A stretch of DNA of 64,000 bases, taken from positions 1 to 64,000 of the forward strand of contig NZ_NNBP01000023.1 of assembly GCF_002803155.1 (NCBI RefSeq), written 5' to 3'. Below are positions 41,643 to 50,416 of this stretch, piece by piece. The first letter of the stretch is position 1. Every line of letters begins with the position of its first letter. The position numbers and the translations under genes were made by a program. Origin of the DNA: Streptomyces sp. CB02959 (GTDB taxonomy: Bacteria > Actinomycetota > Actinomycetes > Streptomycetales > Streptomycetaceae). The notes below the pieces were generated by a model that was not told where the DNA came from, did not search any database, and saw nothing but the letters and a program-made list of their open reading frames with translations.

Positions 41643-42548
41643 ATGTCGCCGATCACCGTCGTGGAGGGGCGGCGCCTCGCGCTGACCAACCTGGACAAGG
41701 TCCTCTATCCCGAGACCGGCACCACCAAGGGTGAGGTGCTGCACTACTGCACCACCACCGCGGACGCGCTGCTCCCGCACCTCCGCGACCGTCCGGTGTC
41801 CTTCCTCCGCTACCCCGACGGGCCGGACGGCCAGCGCTTCTTCACCAAGAACGTGCCGCCCGGCGCGCCCTCCTGGGTGAAGAGCTGCGAGGTCCCCCAT
41901 TCGAGGTCGGGGCCGGCCCGGCAGGTGCTCCTCCAGGACCTCGCCTCGCTGGTCTGGGCCGCCAACCTCGTCGTCGAACTGCACACCCCGCAATGGACCC
42001 GCGACGCGCCGGGCGTGGCCGACCGGCTGGTCTTCGACCTGGACCCGGGCGCACCCGCCACCATCGTGGAGTGCTGCACCGCCGCCCGGTGGCTGCGCGG
42101 CCGGCTGGCCACCGACGGTCTCGACGCCTACGCCAAGACCAGCGGCTCCAAGGGCCTGCACCTCCTCGTGCCCATCGAGCCCACCCCCTCCGACCGCACC
42201 ACCGCCTACGCCCGGGCGCTGGCCGTCGAGGCCGGTGCCGCCCTCGGGGACCTGGTGACGCACAAGATGACCCGGGCGCTGCGGCCGGGCAAGGTCTTCA
42301 TCGACTTCTCGCAGAACGCCGCCGCCAAGACCACCGCGACCGCCTACACCCTGCGGGCCCGCCCCCTTCCGACCGTCTCCACCCCGGTCACCTGGGACGA
42401 GGTCGCCGACTGCACCGAACCGGGCCAACTCGCCTTCCTCTTCGACGAGATCGCCGGGCGCCGCGAGCGCTACGGCGATCTGCACGCACCGCTGCTCGGT
42501 CCGGAGCGGGCCCGCCCGGTGCCGCGCGTCGACCGGCGGCCCGCGTAG
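41643..42548 (+). CDS. ligD: LigD-type NHEJ polymerase/primase
   Basis: A 301-aa stand-alone polymerase domain of the LigD family (AEP fold). It contains LTNLDKVLYPETGTTKGEV at the N-terminus, the catalytic FDLDPG (metal Asp pair), the substrate segment KTSGSKGLHLLVP, and VFIDFSQN with the third Asp. No ligase or phosphoesterase domain is attached, so the ligase must be encoded elsewhere, as in other streptomycetes. It fills gaps at broken ends together with Ku, whose gene is divergent 31 bases away; the promoters must overlap. Confidence 0.92.
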   Translation: MSPITVVEGRRLALTNLDKVLYPETGTTKGEVLHYCTTTADALLPHLRDRPVSFLRYPDGPDGQRFFTKNVPPGAPSWVKSCEVPHSRSGPARQVLLQDLASLVWAANLVVELHTPQWTRDAPGVADRLVFDLDPGAPATIVECCTAARWLRGRLATDGLDAYAKTSGSKGLHLLVPIEPTPSDRTTAYARALAVEAGAALGDLVTHKMTRALRPGKVFIDFSQNAAAKTTATAYTLRARPLPTVSTPVTWDEVADCTEPGQLAFLFDEIAGRRERYGDLHAPLLGPERARPVPRVDRRPA

Positions 42549-42979
42549 GAGGCGGCGCCTCGCCGACCGGGGTCCGGTCGGGGCCAGGCCGCCGGGCCGG
42601 CGCCGAACACCTTCTTCCTCGCCGGGTTTGTCCTCCCCGCCCACCTGGCCTCCTCGGCGGTGGCGGTGGCGGTGGCGGTGGCGCCGGGCGTCGGACCGGA
42701 CGGTGTGAGCGTGGGCCCGGCCACGGCCTCCCTGGTCCAACGTGCGGGCGGCATCGGGGCGTTGGCGAACGCGGTGCGCTCCTCCTTCGCCGCGCCGGGG
42801 TGATCGCGGGCTCGTCGTGCGGCGGACGGGTCGCCAACTCCTGCGGGGCGAGCCGTGCGGTCCTGACGGCGTGTCGCCACGGTGGCCGACGGTCCGGCCC
42901 GCCCGCCGTGCGCCGCGGCCGGGAACCGTATGGAGTAGGCCAACCGGCGCGCGGCCCGCGGCGTTCTTAGCGTGGCCAC
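42549..42979. other. Spacer with a possible gene fragment
   Basis: 431 bases. Bases 42606-42803 contain a biased frame beginning NTFFLAGFVLPAHLASS that lacks a start codon and resembles the end of a membrane transporter; see findings. The last 12 bases hold the -10 element TAGCGT (42968-42973) of the next gene. Confidence 0.45.
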
Positions 42980-44203
42980 ATGTCGACAGCGACCTGGTCC
43001 CCCGTCAGAGCCCTGACCGCAGCGGCCGTCTGCACCGCGAGCCTGCTGGCCCTGTGCGGCCCGGCGGCCGCCGACGGCCCCAACGGCGTCGACGACCTGC
43101 GCGGCGCGCCCCCGGCCCCGGCCGAGAACCTCCTGGACGAGCACGGCGTGCAGTTCCTGCCGAGGCCGGGAGTCCCCGAGCCACCCCGGGTGTCGGCCCT
43201 GTCCTGGGTCGTCACGGACCTGGAGAGCCACCGGATCCTCGCCGCCAAGGACGCCCACCGGCCGCTGCCGCCGGCCAGCACCCTCAAGACGCTGTTCGCG
43301 CTGACGGTGCTGCCGAGGTTCGCACAGGGGACGGTGCGCACGGTCTCCTCCGCGGACCTGGCCGGCATCGAGGCCGGCAGTTCGCTCGCCGGCCTCAAGG
43401 AGGACATGCGGTACCGCGTGGCCGACCTGTGGCACGGCGTCTTCCTCAGCTCCGGCAGCGACGCGGTGCACGCCCTCGCCGCGATGAACGGCGGCTGGGG
43501 GAAGACCATCGACGACATGCAGGCGACCGCGGCCCGGCTGGGCGCCCGCGACACCACCGTCGAATCCGCCGACGGCTTCGACACGCCCGGCCAGTTCTCC
43601 TCCGCCTACGACCTCTCCCTCTTCGGCCAGGCCGGGCTGACCAACCGGGACTTCGCCCACTTCGCCGCGACGAAGACCGCCCGTCTGCCGGAGGACGGCG
43701 GTCCCGACGCGAGCGGCCTCCAGAACACCAACCGGCTCCTGGTCGGCTCGCACGGGGTGGCCCCCTACGACGGCCTGATCGGGGTGAAGAACGGCTACAC
43801 CAGCCACGCCGGGAACACCCTCATCGCCGCCGCCCGGCGCGGCCACCGGACGCTGCTGGTCACCGCGATGAACCCGCAGTCCGGTGCCGAGAACGCGGTC
43901 TACGAGGAGGCCCGCGCCCTGCTGGACTGGGGATTCGCCGCGGCGCCCCGGGCCGCGGCGGTCGGCACGCTGCCGGCCCCGGCTCCCGACCCGACGGACC
44001 CCGGGACGGCGCAGGCCGCCCACCGGTCTCCGGGCACCGCGCTGCACCAGGCGTCGGCGGCCAGAGCGGCCGGCCACACGGACGACCTGGTCCTGTGGTC
44101 GTTCTCCGCCGCCGGGGTGATCGCCCTGGCCGGGTTCGGCACCGCGCTGTGGTGGCGCAGGCGGCAGCCGGCCGGTCCCGAGGACGGCGGACCGGCCGCC
44201 TGA
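42980..44203 (+). CDS. D-alanyl-D-alanine carboxypeptidase-like protein, membrane-anchored
   Basis: A 407-aa exported S11-family serine peptidase. A signal peptide (1-31) precedes the catalytic domain: SxxK at Ser100-Lys103 (ASTLKTL), second box SGS at 158-160, and KNG (270-272) instead of KTG. A C-terminal membrane helix (about 372-392) followed by WWRRRQ anchors it. The altered second and third boxes may change substrate or lower activity. No ribosome site; TAGCGT lies six bases before the ATG, so the transcript is probably leaderless. Confidence 0.85.
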   Translation: MSTATWSPVRALTAAAVCTASLLALCGPAAADGPNGVDDLRGAPPAPAENLLDEHGVQFLPRPGVPEPPRVSALSWVVTDLESHRILAAKDAHRPLPPASTLKTLFALTVLPRFAQGTVRTVSSADLAGIEAGSSLAGLKEDMRYRVADLWHGVFLSSGSDAVHALAAMNGGWGKTIDDMQATAARLGARDTTVESADGFDTPGQFSSAYDLSLFGQAGLTNRDFAHFAATKTARLPEDGGPDASGLQNTNRLLVGSHGVAPYDGLIGVKNGYTSHAGNTLIAAARRGHRTLLVTAMNPQSGAENAVYEEARALLDWGFAAAPRAAAVGTLPAPAPDPTDPGTAQAAHRSPGTALHQASAARAAGHTDDLVLWSFSAAGVIALAGFGTALWWRRRQPAGPEDGGPAA

Positions 44204-44307
44204 CGAACACCACCCCCGGTCTCGTACATCCGTCCGATCGGTCGGGGATACGGAGGACGCGGTGTGGCCTTGCCCGGTGAAGGATGACGCGTTTGCCATG
44301 ATTTGTG

Positions 44308-44336
44308 GTGACTGGTGGGCCCGGTCGGTGTAGCGT
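44308..44336 (+). promoter_or_regulatory. Promoter of the cold-shock gene
   Basis: GTGACT (44308-44313) and TAGCGT (44331-44336) are separated by 17 bases. They give a leader of about 150 bases before the ATG at 44491, long like those of other cold-shock mRNAs. Confidence 0.5.
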
Positions 44337-44490
44337 CCTGATCAGCTGTCGTGGTTCCGAAGTGCCGGGCGCCCGTGTCGCATTCACGGGCGTTCTTGCT
44401 GTCCGGTACGTCTCCGGGCCAGGGCGATCACCTCCGGATTCCGCGCGGTGCGGGAGCCGATTCGAGCCCATAGAGCGAAGGAGACGCAAC

Positions 44491-44703
44491 ATGGCTTCGG
44501 GCACGGTGAAGTGGTTCAACTCGGAAAAGGGCTTCGGCTTCATCGCGCAGGACGACGGCGGCGCCGACGTCTTCGCGCACTACTCCAACATCGACGCCAC
44601 CGGCTACCGCGAGCTGCTGGAGGGCCAGAAGGTCAGCTTCGAGGTCACCCAGGGCCAGAAGGGCCCGCAGGCGGAGAAGATCCGGGTGCTGACCTCCTCG
44701 TGA
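44491..44703 (+). CDS. Cold-shock protein (CspA family)
   Basis: A 70-aa single cold-shock domain. RNP1 is KGFGFI (residues 13-18) and RNP2 is VFAHY (27-31). Binds single-stranded RNA/DNA and prevents mRNA structure. GAAGGAGA lies upstream of the ATG. A leader of about 150 bases and a strong terminator 23 bases after the stop give a short monocistronic message. Confidence 0.96.
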   Translation: MASGTVKWFNSEKGFGFIAQDDGGADVFAHYSNIDATGYRELLEGQKVSFEVTQGQKGPQAEKIRVLTSS

Positions 44704-44725
44704 GCGCGGCCCCGGCCGCACCGGA

Positions 44726-44758
44726 CGGCGCCCGCCCCCGCGACGGGGGCGGGCGCCG
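44726..44758. terminator. Strong hairpin terminator after the cold-shock gene
   Basis: A 15-bp perfect stem (44726-44740 with 44744-44758) with a three-base loop, between the convergent cold-shock and GNAT genes. Confidence 0.88.
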
Positions 44759-44778
44759 CCGTATACGACACGACGCGC

Positions 44779-45363
44779 CTACGGGTGGCGATCGTTGAGG
44801 ATCTTCTGGAACAGCCGGTGGTCCCGCCAGGCACCGTCGATGTGCAGGAACTTCTCCGCGGTCCCGTACAGGGTGAAGCCGCAGCCGGTCAGGACCCGCT
44901 GCGAGGCGACGTTGTCCACCAGCGTCCCGGCCTCCAGCCGGTGCAGGCCCAAGTCCCGGTCGGCCGCCTCGCACACCGCCCGCAACGCGGCGGCGGCCAG
45001 CCCGCGGCGCAGGTGGCCGACGTCGATCCAGTAGCCGACGCTTGCGCTGCGCAGCGGGCCGTAGGTGATCTGGGACAGGGTGATCGAGCCGACCACCTCC
45101 ACCTCTCCGGACGGCCCGGACCCGCCGTCCGCCTCGCGGACCAGCACCCAGGGCATCACCCGCCCGGCGTCCCGCTCCGCCAGCTGCCCCCGCAGCCGCT
45201 CCGCCTGACCGGCCGGGGTGTAGAACCCGTCCGCGCGGTGCGGCTCGGTGGGCCGGAGGTGGTCGAGGCTGCGCTGGTAGGCCCGGGAGTATCCGGCGGC
45301 GTCCGCCGGCTCGGCGGGGCGCATCAGGACGTCGGGGGCGAGCCGGGCGGACGAGGTGATCAT
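44779..45363 (-). CDS. GNAT family N-acetyltransferase (RimJ-like)
   Basis: A 194-aa acetyltransferase. The acetyl-CoA loop reads RRGLAAAALRAV, preceded by VGYWIDVGHLRRG and followed by LHRLEAGTLVDNVASQRVL and CGFTLYG. These place it with ribosomal-protein/ spermidine-type acetyltransferases (RimJ/RimL). It may acetylate a protein N-terminus or a small amine; the substrate is not determinable. Upstream ribosome site is weak. Confidence 0.88.
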   Translation of the reverse strand: MITSSARLAPDVLMRPAEPADAAGYSRAYQRSLDHLRPTEPHRADGFYTPAGQAERLRGQLAERDAGRVMPWVLVREADGGSGPSGEVEVVGSITLSQITYGPLRSASVGYWIDVGHLRRGLAAAALRAVCEAADRDLGLHRLEAGTLVDNVASQRVLTGCGFTLYGTAEKFLHIDGAWRDHRLFQKILNDRHP

Positions 45364-45413
45364 CCGTTCAGACTAATCCCGGGGCCCGCCCCTGTCCCGG
45401 GGCGAGCGAGGAA

Positions 45414-45608
45414 TCACTGCGGCGGCCGGTCCGTGTCCCGGTCCGTCCCGCCCATCTGCTCCTTGAGCTTGTCCTGCGCGGTGTCGACCTGGCTCTGGTA
45501 CTTCCCCTGGGTCCGTTCGTCCACGTAGTCACCGGCCTTGTCGACGCCCTTGCCGGCCTGCTCCTCGTGGCCCTTGAGCAGTTCCTTGAGCTTGTCCAGT
45601 ACGGACAT
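45414..45608 (-). CDS. Small antitoxin-like protein (MT0933/Rv0909 family)
   Basis: A 64-aa hydrophilic, helix-forming protein: MSVLDKLKELLKGHEEQAGK followed by GVDKAGDYVDERTQGKY and DTAQDKLKEQ. This matches the actinobacterial family annotated as MT0933-like antitoxin, which also resembles CsbD-type stress proteins. No toxin gene is adjacent, so a toxin-antitoxin role is not supported here. AGGAGGA lies upstream. Confidence 0.75.
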   Translation of the reverse strand: MSVLDKLKELLKGHEEQAGKGVDKAGDYVDERTQGKYQSQVDTAQDKLKEQMGGTDRDTDRPPQ

Positions 45609-45671
45609 GGATGGTCCTCCTCAGCATGGCCCCCCTCGACACCAGCATCACCCCCGAACGGACCATCTGCA

Positions 45672-46697
45672 TCACGAGCCGCTGGGAATCGGGGCCTTCA
45701 ACTGGTCGCTGATGAATTTCATGGAGCTCGCCGCCATGCCCTTCTGGTAATCCCAGGCATTGTGCCGGCCACCGGGAATCACCTGGAGCGTGGTGTGGAT
45801 CGGGCCCTTGCCGTACTTCTCGCGGAAACGGTGGATGGGCTTGACCACCGCGGCGCCTTCCTTACTACCGGCCTGGAAAGCGAGATAGACCTCCGGTCCG
45901 CCCTTTTTCAGCAGGCCCGCCGCGAGCTTTTCCGGGTTGTTGGCGTCCTTCTCCTTCTGGTGGCCGGCCCACATCGGGGAATCCGGCACGATGTCCGGGC
46001 CGCTGGCTATCGCCGCCTTGAACTTCTCCGGATACTTCAGCACCGACTTCAGGCCCGCGAAACCGCCCGAGGACGACCCCATGAAAGCCCAGCCGTCCCG
46101 GGACCCGAAGGTACGGAAATTGGCCTTGACCAGATCGACGACGTCATCGGTCAGCCAGGTGCCCATCTTCTGCTGGCCGGGTATGTCGCTGCCGTCGTGA
46201 TAGCGGGTGTCCGGATTGAGCATCGGCATCACCACGACGAACGGCAGGCTCTTGCCCTCGGCGGTCCACTGCGCGAGGTTCTCCTGCAGCTTGATGTCGC
46301 CGCCGACCCAGTAATTCGTCACCCCGTCCTTGTCCTGCGGGCTGCCCAGGCCGCCCGGCAGGGCTATCAGCACCGGAAAGCCGCTCTTGGCGTATTTCGG
46401 GTCCTGGTATTCCTTCGGGGCCCACACCCAGACGCTGCCGGTGACCCCGGACTTCGCGCCCTTCAGCGTGGTCCGGGCTATGTGCGTGCCGTCGTCCAGC
46501 GTGCGGGTTATCCGGAACTCGCTCTTCGGCCCGCTGGGCAAACGGGTGTCCTGGTCGACCGGCTTCACCGGGGTGGCCGCGCTCCCCGGCGCGCCCGCGT
46601 TGAAGTCGACCGGGTTGCCGTTCTCCGAGCAGCCGGCGAGCAGGGCGCAGGACGCGACGAGGACGGCCGTGAGTGCGCGGGCATAAGGGTGTTTCAA
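45672..46697 (-). CDS. Esterase-like alpha/beta hydrolase lipoprotein
   Basis: A 341-aa lipoprotein. Lipobox LLAGC (Cys23) shows attachment to the outer leaflet. The body is a putative esterase (Esterase D/antigen 85-like) with the nucleophile elbow GSSSGG (Ser209), a later SGPDIVPDSP (acid) and the His in GGRHNAWDY. TTG at 46697 is used as start because GGAG lies seven bases upstream. It could deacylate cell-wall glycolipids or dietary esters; no substrate is indicated by the neighbours. Confidence 0.82.
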   Translation of the reverse strand: MKHPYARALTAVLVASCALLAGCSENGNPVDFNAGAPGSAATPVKPVDQDTRLPSGPKSEFRITRTLDDGTHIARTTLKGAKSGVTGSVWVWAPKEYQDPKYAKSGFPVLIALPGGLGSPQDKDGVTNYWVGGDIKLQENLAQWTAEGKSLPFVVVMPMLNPDTRYHDGSDIPGQQKMGTWLTDDVVDLVKANFRTFGSRDGWAFMGSSSGGFAGLKSVLKYPEKFKAAIASGPDIVPDSPMWAGHQKEKDANNPEKLAAGLLKKGGPEVYLAFQAGSKEGAAVVKPIHRFREKYGKGPIHTTLQVIPGGRHNAWDYQKGMAASSMKFISDQLKAPIPSGS

Positions 46698-46838
46698 CGG
46701 TGACTCCGCTACTGGACGATCACATGCGAGTGACCATGACGATCAAGTGCAAGTGACCATAAAGAGGCAATTCGACCGCGGATGGTTCCGCCGTGCGCCC
46801 ATCGGCCCGCTCGACGGGCAGTCCGGCCCGGCCCGGCC

Positions 46839-46844
46839 GAGAAT
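46839..46844 (+). promoter_or_regulatory. -10-like element of a small leaderless gene
   Basis: GAGAAT lies six bases before the GTG at 46851. Confidence 0.35.
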
Positions 46845-46850
46845 GCAGCG

Positions 46851-47144
46851 GTGACCGATGAACAGCGCAGTGCCGATGACACCGCCTCCCGTGGCGTGCC
46901 CGGTGCGCACGAGCGACGGCTCGCCAGAAAGGCGCTGGCCGGCCGTGCTCGGGACGCGGAGGACCTGTCGTTGCTGATGGACATGCTCGGGCTGGATCCC
47001 CGCCGGGATCCAGCCCGGGAGGCCGCGCCCGGGCCCGGTCCGCGAGGCGGGGGCCACGGGCGCGGCGCCGGCCGGGACCGGCGGCGGGCGGCCCGCCGGG
47101 ACACCTGCCGCGACGCCCGCACGCCGTCGGCCGACCCCGGCTGA
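46851..47144 (+). CDS. Small hypothetical protein
   Basis: A 97-aa protein beginning VTDEQRSADD, with a central amphipathic part (GAHERRLARKALAGRARDAE, then DLSLLMDMLGLDP) that resembles a conserved streptomycete small protein of unknown role, and a Gly/Arg-rich, less conserved tail. The GTG lacks a ribosome site but has GAGAAT six bases upstream. It runs opposite to the mannosidase gene and ends 32 bases before that gene's stop. Confidence 0.55.
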   Translation: MTDEQRSADDTASRGVPGAHERRLARKALAGRARDAEDLSLLMDMLGLDPRRDPAREAAPGPGPRGGGHGRGAGRDRRRAARRDTCRDARTPSADPG

Positions 47145-47175
47145 ACCGCTCCCGTCCCGGCCCCGGGCCGCCCGG

Positions 47176-50100
47176 TCAGCCCGCCGGGTGCGCTCCCGCC
47201 GCCCGGCGCAGCCGCAGCGTCACGATCTGGAACGGCCGCAGCGCCATCCGCACCGTGTCGCCCTGCCGCTCCAGGGCGGGCCCGTCCTCGACGGGACGCT
47301 CGAGCAGATCGGTGGCGACCGCCCCCGCCAGCGCGAAACCGAAGGTCAGGGCGGCTTTGGCGCGTCCGCCCCGGGCCTCGTGCAGCCGCACCACCACATC
47401 GCCGCTGCGGTCGTCGGCCAGCTTGACCGCGGTGACCACCACCGCGTCGTCGTCCACCGCGACCAGCGGCGGCACCGCGCCGGACCCGGTCACCACCCGC
47501 TCCGGCAGGTTGATCCGGTGCCCCTCGCGCACCGCGTCCCCGATGGTCGCGCCGGGGACCAGCGCGTACCGGAAGCGGTGGGTGCCCTGGTCCGTCTCCG
47601 GGTCGGGGAAGCGCGGGGCGCGCAGCAGGGACAGCCGGACGGTCGTGGTGGTGCCCCGCTCCTCCTCGGGCCCGCCCTCCCGCACGGTACGGGTGACGTC
47701 GTGCCCGTACGTCGCGTCGTTGACCAGCGCCACGCCCCAGTCCGGCTCCGCGGCGTGCACGAACCGGTGCGCGCACGCCTCGAACTTCGCCGCCTCCCAG
47801 CTGGTGTTGGTGTGCGTCGGCCGGTACAGGTGCCCGAACTGGGTCTCCGCCGCGTACCGCTCGGCGTGCAGGTCCAGGGGGAACGCGGCCTTGAGGAACT
47901 TCTCGGTCTCGTGCCAGTCCGCCTCGGTGTCGATGTCCAGCCGCCGCTGCCCGCGCGCCAGCGTCAGGGTCTGGACCACCCGCGAGGCGCCGAAGCGCCG
48001 CACCACGCGGACCGTCGCGGCCTCCGGCGCCGCCTCGGCGAGCGCCACTTCGTCCGCGTCGGTCAGGTCGGTGACCACCTCGCGGTAGAAGGCGTCCACG
48101 TCCCAGGCGTCCCACATGTTGGGGAAGTCGGGATGGAGCTGGAGCAGGTTCGCCGCCGCGCCCGGGGCCACGGTCTCCCGCCCGGCGGCCGGGTCGTACA
48201 CGGAGACGACCAGGCCGCGGCCGTCGATCTCGATCCGGAGCAGGTCGTGCCGGAGGACGAAACCGCCGCCGGGGCGCGGCCCCGCGGTCACCGGTTCGCC
48301 CTCCGTCGCCGGTGCGGCCAGCGCGCCCGCCGCCACCCCGGACCGGGCGTGCGGCGCGGAGTTCGCCACCAGCCGCCGGTCGCCGCCGCCGGCCAGGGCC
48401 GCCAGCGCGGCGCCGATCAGCTCCTCCGACTCGGCGGCGACCGCGGCGTAGGTCCGCTCCGCCTCGCGGTGCACCCAGGCGATGGAGGAGCCGGGCAGGA
48501 TGTCGTGGAACTGGTGCAGCAGGACCGTCTTCCAGAGGCGGTCCAACTCCTCGTGGGGGTAGCGGAACCCGGTGGTGACGGCGGCGGTCGCCGACCACAG
48601 TTCGACCTCCCGCAGCAGGTGTTCGCTGCGGCGGTTGCCGCGCTTGGTGCGGGCCTGGCTGGTGAGTGTCCCGCGGTGCAGTTCGAGGTACAGCTCGCCC
48701 ACCCACACCGGGGCGTCGGGGTACTCGGCCTGTGCCCGGGAGAAGAAGTCGGCGGGTTTCTCCCACCGCACCACCGGCGAGCCGTCCAGGTTCCGCAGCC
48801 GGCGGGCCTTGGCGATCATCTCGCGGGTGGTGCCCCCGCCGCCGTCGCCCCAGCCGGTCGGTGCCAGGGAGTGCCGGGCCGTGCCCTTCTCCTTGAAGTT
48901 CCGTGCCGCGTGGGCGAGTTCGGCGCCCGACAGCTGGCAGTTGTAGGTGTCCACCGGCGGGAAGTGGGTGAAGATCCGGGTGCCGTCGATGCCCTCCCAG
49001 CGGAAGGTGTGGTGCGGGAAGGAGTTCACCTGACTCCAGGAGATCTTCTGCGTCAGCAGCCACTTCGCCCCGGCCGCCTTGATGATCTGCGGCAGCCCCG
49101 CCGCGAAGCCGAAGGTGTCCGGCAGCCACGCCTCGTCGTTCTCGACCCCGAACTCCTCCAGGAAGAACCGCTTGCCGTAGACGAACTGACGGGCCATCGC
49201 CTCCGAGCCGGGCATGTTGGTGTCCGACTCCACCCACATCCCGCCTGCCGGGACGAACCGGCCCGCCGCGACCGCCTCCTTGACCTTCGCGTAGACCTCG
49301 GGCCGGTGCTCCTTGATCCAGGCGTACTGCTGCGCCTGCGACATGGTGTAGACGAACTCCGGCTCGTCGGCCAGCAGCGCCGTCATGTTCGCCGTCGTCC
49401 GGGCCACCTTGCGGACCGTCTCGCGCAGCGGCCACAGCCACGCCGAGTCGATGTGCGCGTGCCCCACCGCGCTGATCCGGTGCGCGGACGCCGCCGCCGG
49501 CGCCGCCAGCGCCCCGCTCAGGTGCCGCCGCGCCGCCGCGGCCGTCCCGTTCACCGCCTGCAGGTCGAGCGCGTCCAGCGCCCGGCCCACCGCCCGCAGC
49601 ACCTCCCAGCGGCGCGGGCTCTCCACCGGCAGTTCCGCCATCAGCTCGCCCAGCACCTCCAGGTCCTGGACCAGCTCCCACACCTCGGTGTCGAACACCG
49701 CCAGGTCCATCCGCGCCAGCCGGTACTGCGGCTCGCTGCCCGCGGTCTCCGGGTCGCCCAACGCCGTCGGCCGGAACGGATGGACGTCGAGGATGACCGG
49801 GTTGGACGCGGCCTCCAGGTGCCATTCGACCCGCTCACCGCCCCGCACCGGCGCCCCCACCCGGACCCACTGGTTCCGCGGGTTGAGGCCCTTCACCGGC
49901 GTCCCGTCCGGCAGGTACACCAGCGCCTCGCACTGGAACCCCGGCATCCGCTCGTCGAAACCCAGGTCCAGCACCGCCTCCACGGTGCGCCCCGCCCACT
50001 CCTCCGGCACCGTGCCGCGCACCCGGAACCACGTCGTCGCCCACGGCGCGCCCCAGGCGTCCCCCACCGCCACCGGGGTGTGCTCGGCGGCCAGTCCCTC

Positions 50101-50277
50101 GGCCACCGGTACGGTTCCCCACGCTCTCGACTCCGCTCGACCAGGGGAGCCCCCACTGCCGGGCGCGACCCAGGCCGCCACCTCCAGCGGCACCGACTCC
50201 GGGTACAGGGCGGGCCGGATGCGTTCGTTGAGGACCCGCTTCAGACGGGCTTCGACCAGCGCGCGATCGTCATGCAT
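47176..50277 (-). CDS. Alpha-mannosidase, glycoside hydrolase family 38
   Basis: A 1033-aa cytoplasmic enzyme. Zinc ligands are in VGHAHIDSAWLWP (His275, Asp277), and WVESDTNMPGSE (350-361) contains the probable nucleophile Asp352. The C-terminal half holds the GH38 beta domains, with HTNTSWEAAKFE and a late FALAGAVATDLLERP. It releases alpha-mannose from mannosides taken up by the neighbouring ABC importer. It is the last gene of the operon, 140 bases downstream of the clan GH-A hydrolase. Length is normal for bacterial GH38. Confidence 0.95.
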   Translation of the reverse strand: MHDDRALVEARLKRVLNERIRPALYPESVPLEVAAWVAPGSGGSPGRAESRAWGTVPVAEGLAAEHTPVAVGDAWGAPWATTWFRVRGTVPEEWAGRTVEAVLDLGFDERMPGFQCEALVYLPDGTPVKGLNPRNQWVRVGAPVRGGERVEWHLEAASNPVILDVHPFRPTALGDPETAGSEPQYRLARMDLAVFDTEVWELVQDLEVLGELMAELPVESPRRWEVLRAVGRALDALDLQAVNGTAAAARRHLSGALAAPAAASAHRISAVGHAHIDSAWLWPLRETVRKVARTTANMTALLADEPEFVYTMSQAQQYAWIKEHRPEVYAKVKEAVAAGRFVPAGGMWVESDTNMPGSEAMARQFVYGKRFFLEEFGVENDEAWLPDTFGFAAGLPQIIKAAGAKWLLTQKISWSQVNSFPHHTFRWEGIDGTRIFTHFPPVDTYNCQLSGAELAHAARNFKEKGTARHSLAPTGWGDGGGGTTREMIAKARRLRNLDGSPVVRWEKPADFFSRAQAEYPDAPVWVGELYLELHRGTLTSQARTKRGNRRSEHLLREVELWSATAAVTTGFRYPHEELDRLWKTVLLHQFHDILPGSSIAWVHREAERTYAAVAAESEELIGAALAALAGGGDRRLVANSAPHARSGVAAGALAAPATEGEPVTAGPRPGGGFVLRHDLLRIEIDGRGLVVSVYDPAAGRETVAPGAAANLLQLHPDFPNMWDAWDVDAFYREVVTDLTDADEVALAEAAPEAATVRVVRRFGASRVVQTLTLARGQRRLDIDTEADWHETEKFLKAAFPLDLHAERYAAETQFGHLYRPTHTNTSWEAAKFEACAHRFVHAAEPDWGVALVNDATYGHDVTRTVREGGPEEERGTTTTVRLSLLRAPRFPDPETDQGTHRFRYALVPGATIGDAVREGHRINLPERVVTGSGAVPPLVAVDDDAVVVTAVKLADDRSGDVVVRLHEARGGRAKAALTFGFALAGAVATDLLERPVEDGPALERQGDTVRMALRPFQIVTLRLRRAAGAHPAG

Positions 50278-50416
50278 GGCTTACGGCTCCAGAGGTCGGG
50301 GAGACGGGGTGCGGGACGGCAGGGCCGGGGTCACCGGGGGTGCCGGACGGGGGCGGAGGCGGCGCCCGCCCCGGCGAGCGGCATCCGGGGGAGGGGGAGG
50401 GGACGGGCGAGCCCGG

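Noticed and set aside
45414..46697. Toxin-antitoxin pair made of the small antitoxin-like protein and the next gene
   Set aside because: The neighbour is a lipid-anchored esterase, not a toxin.
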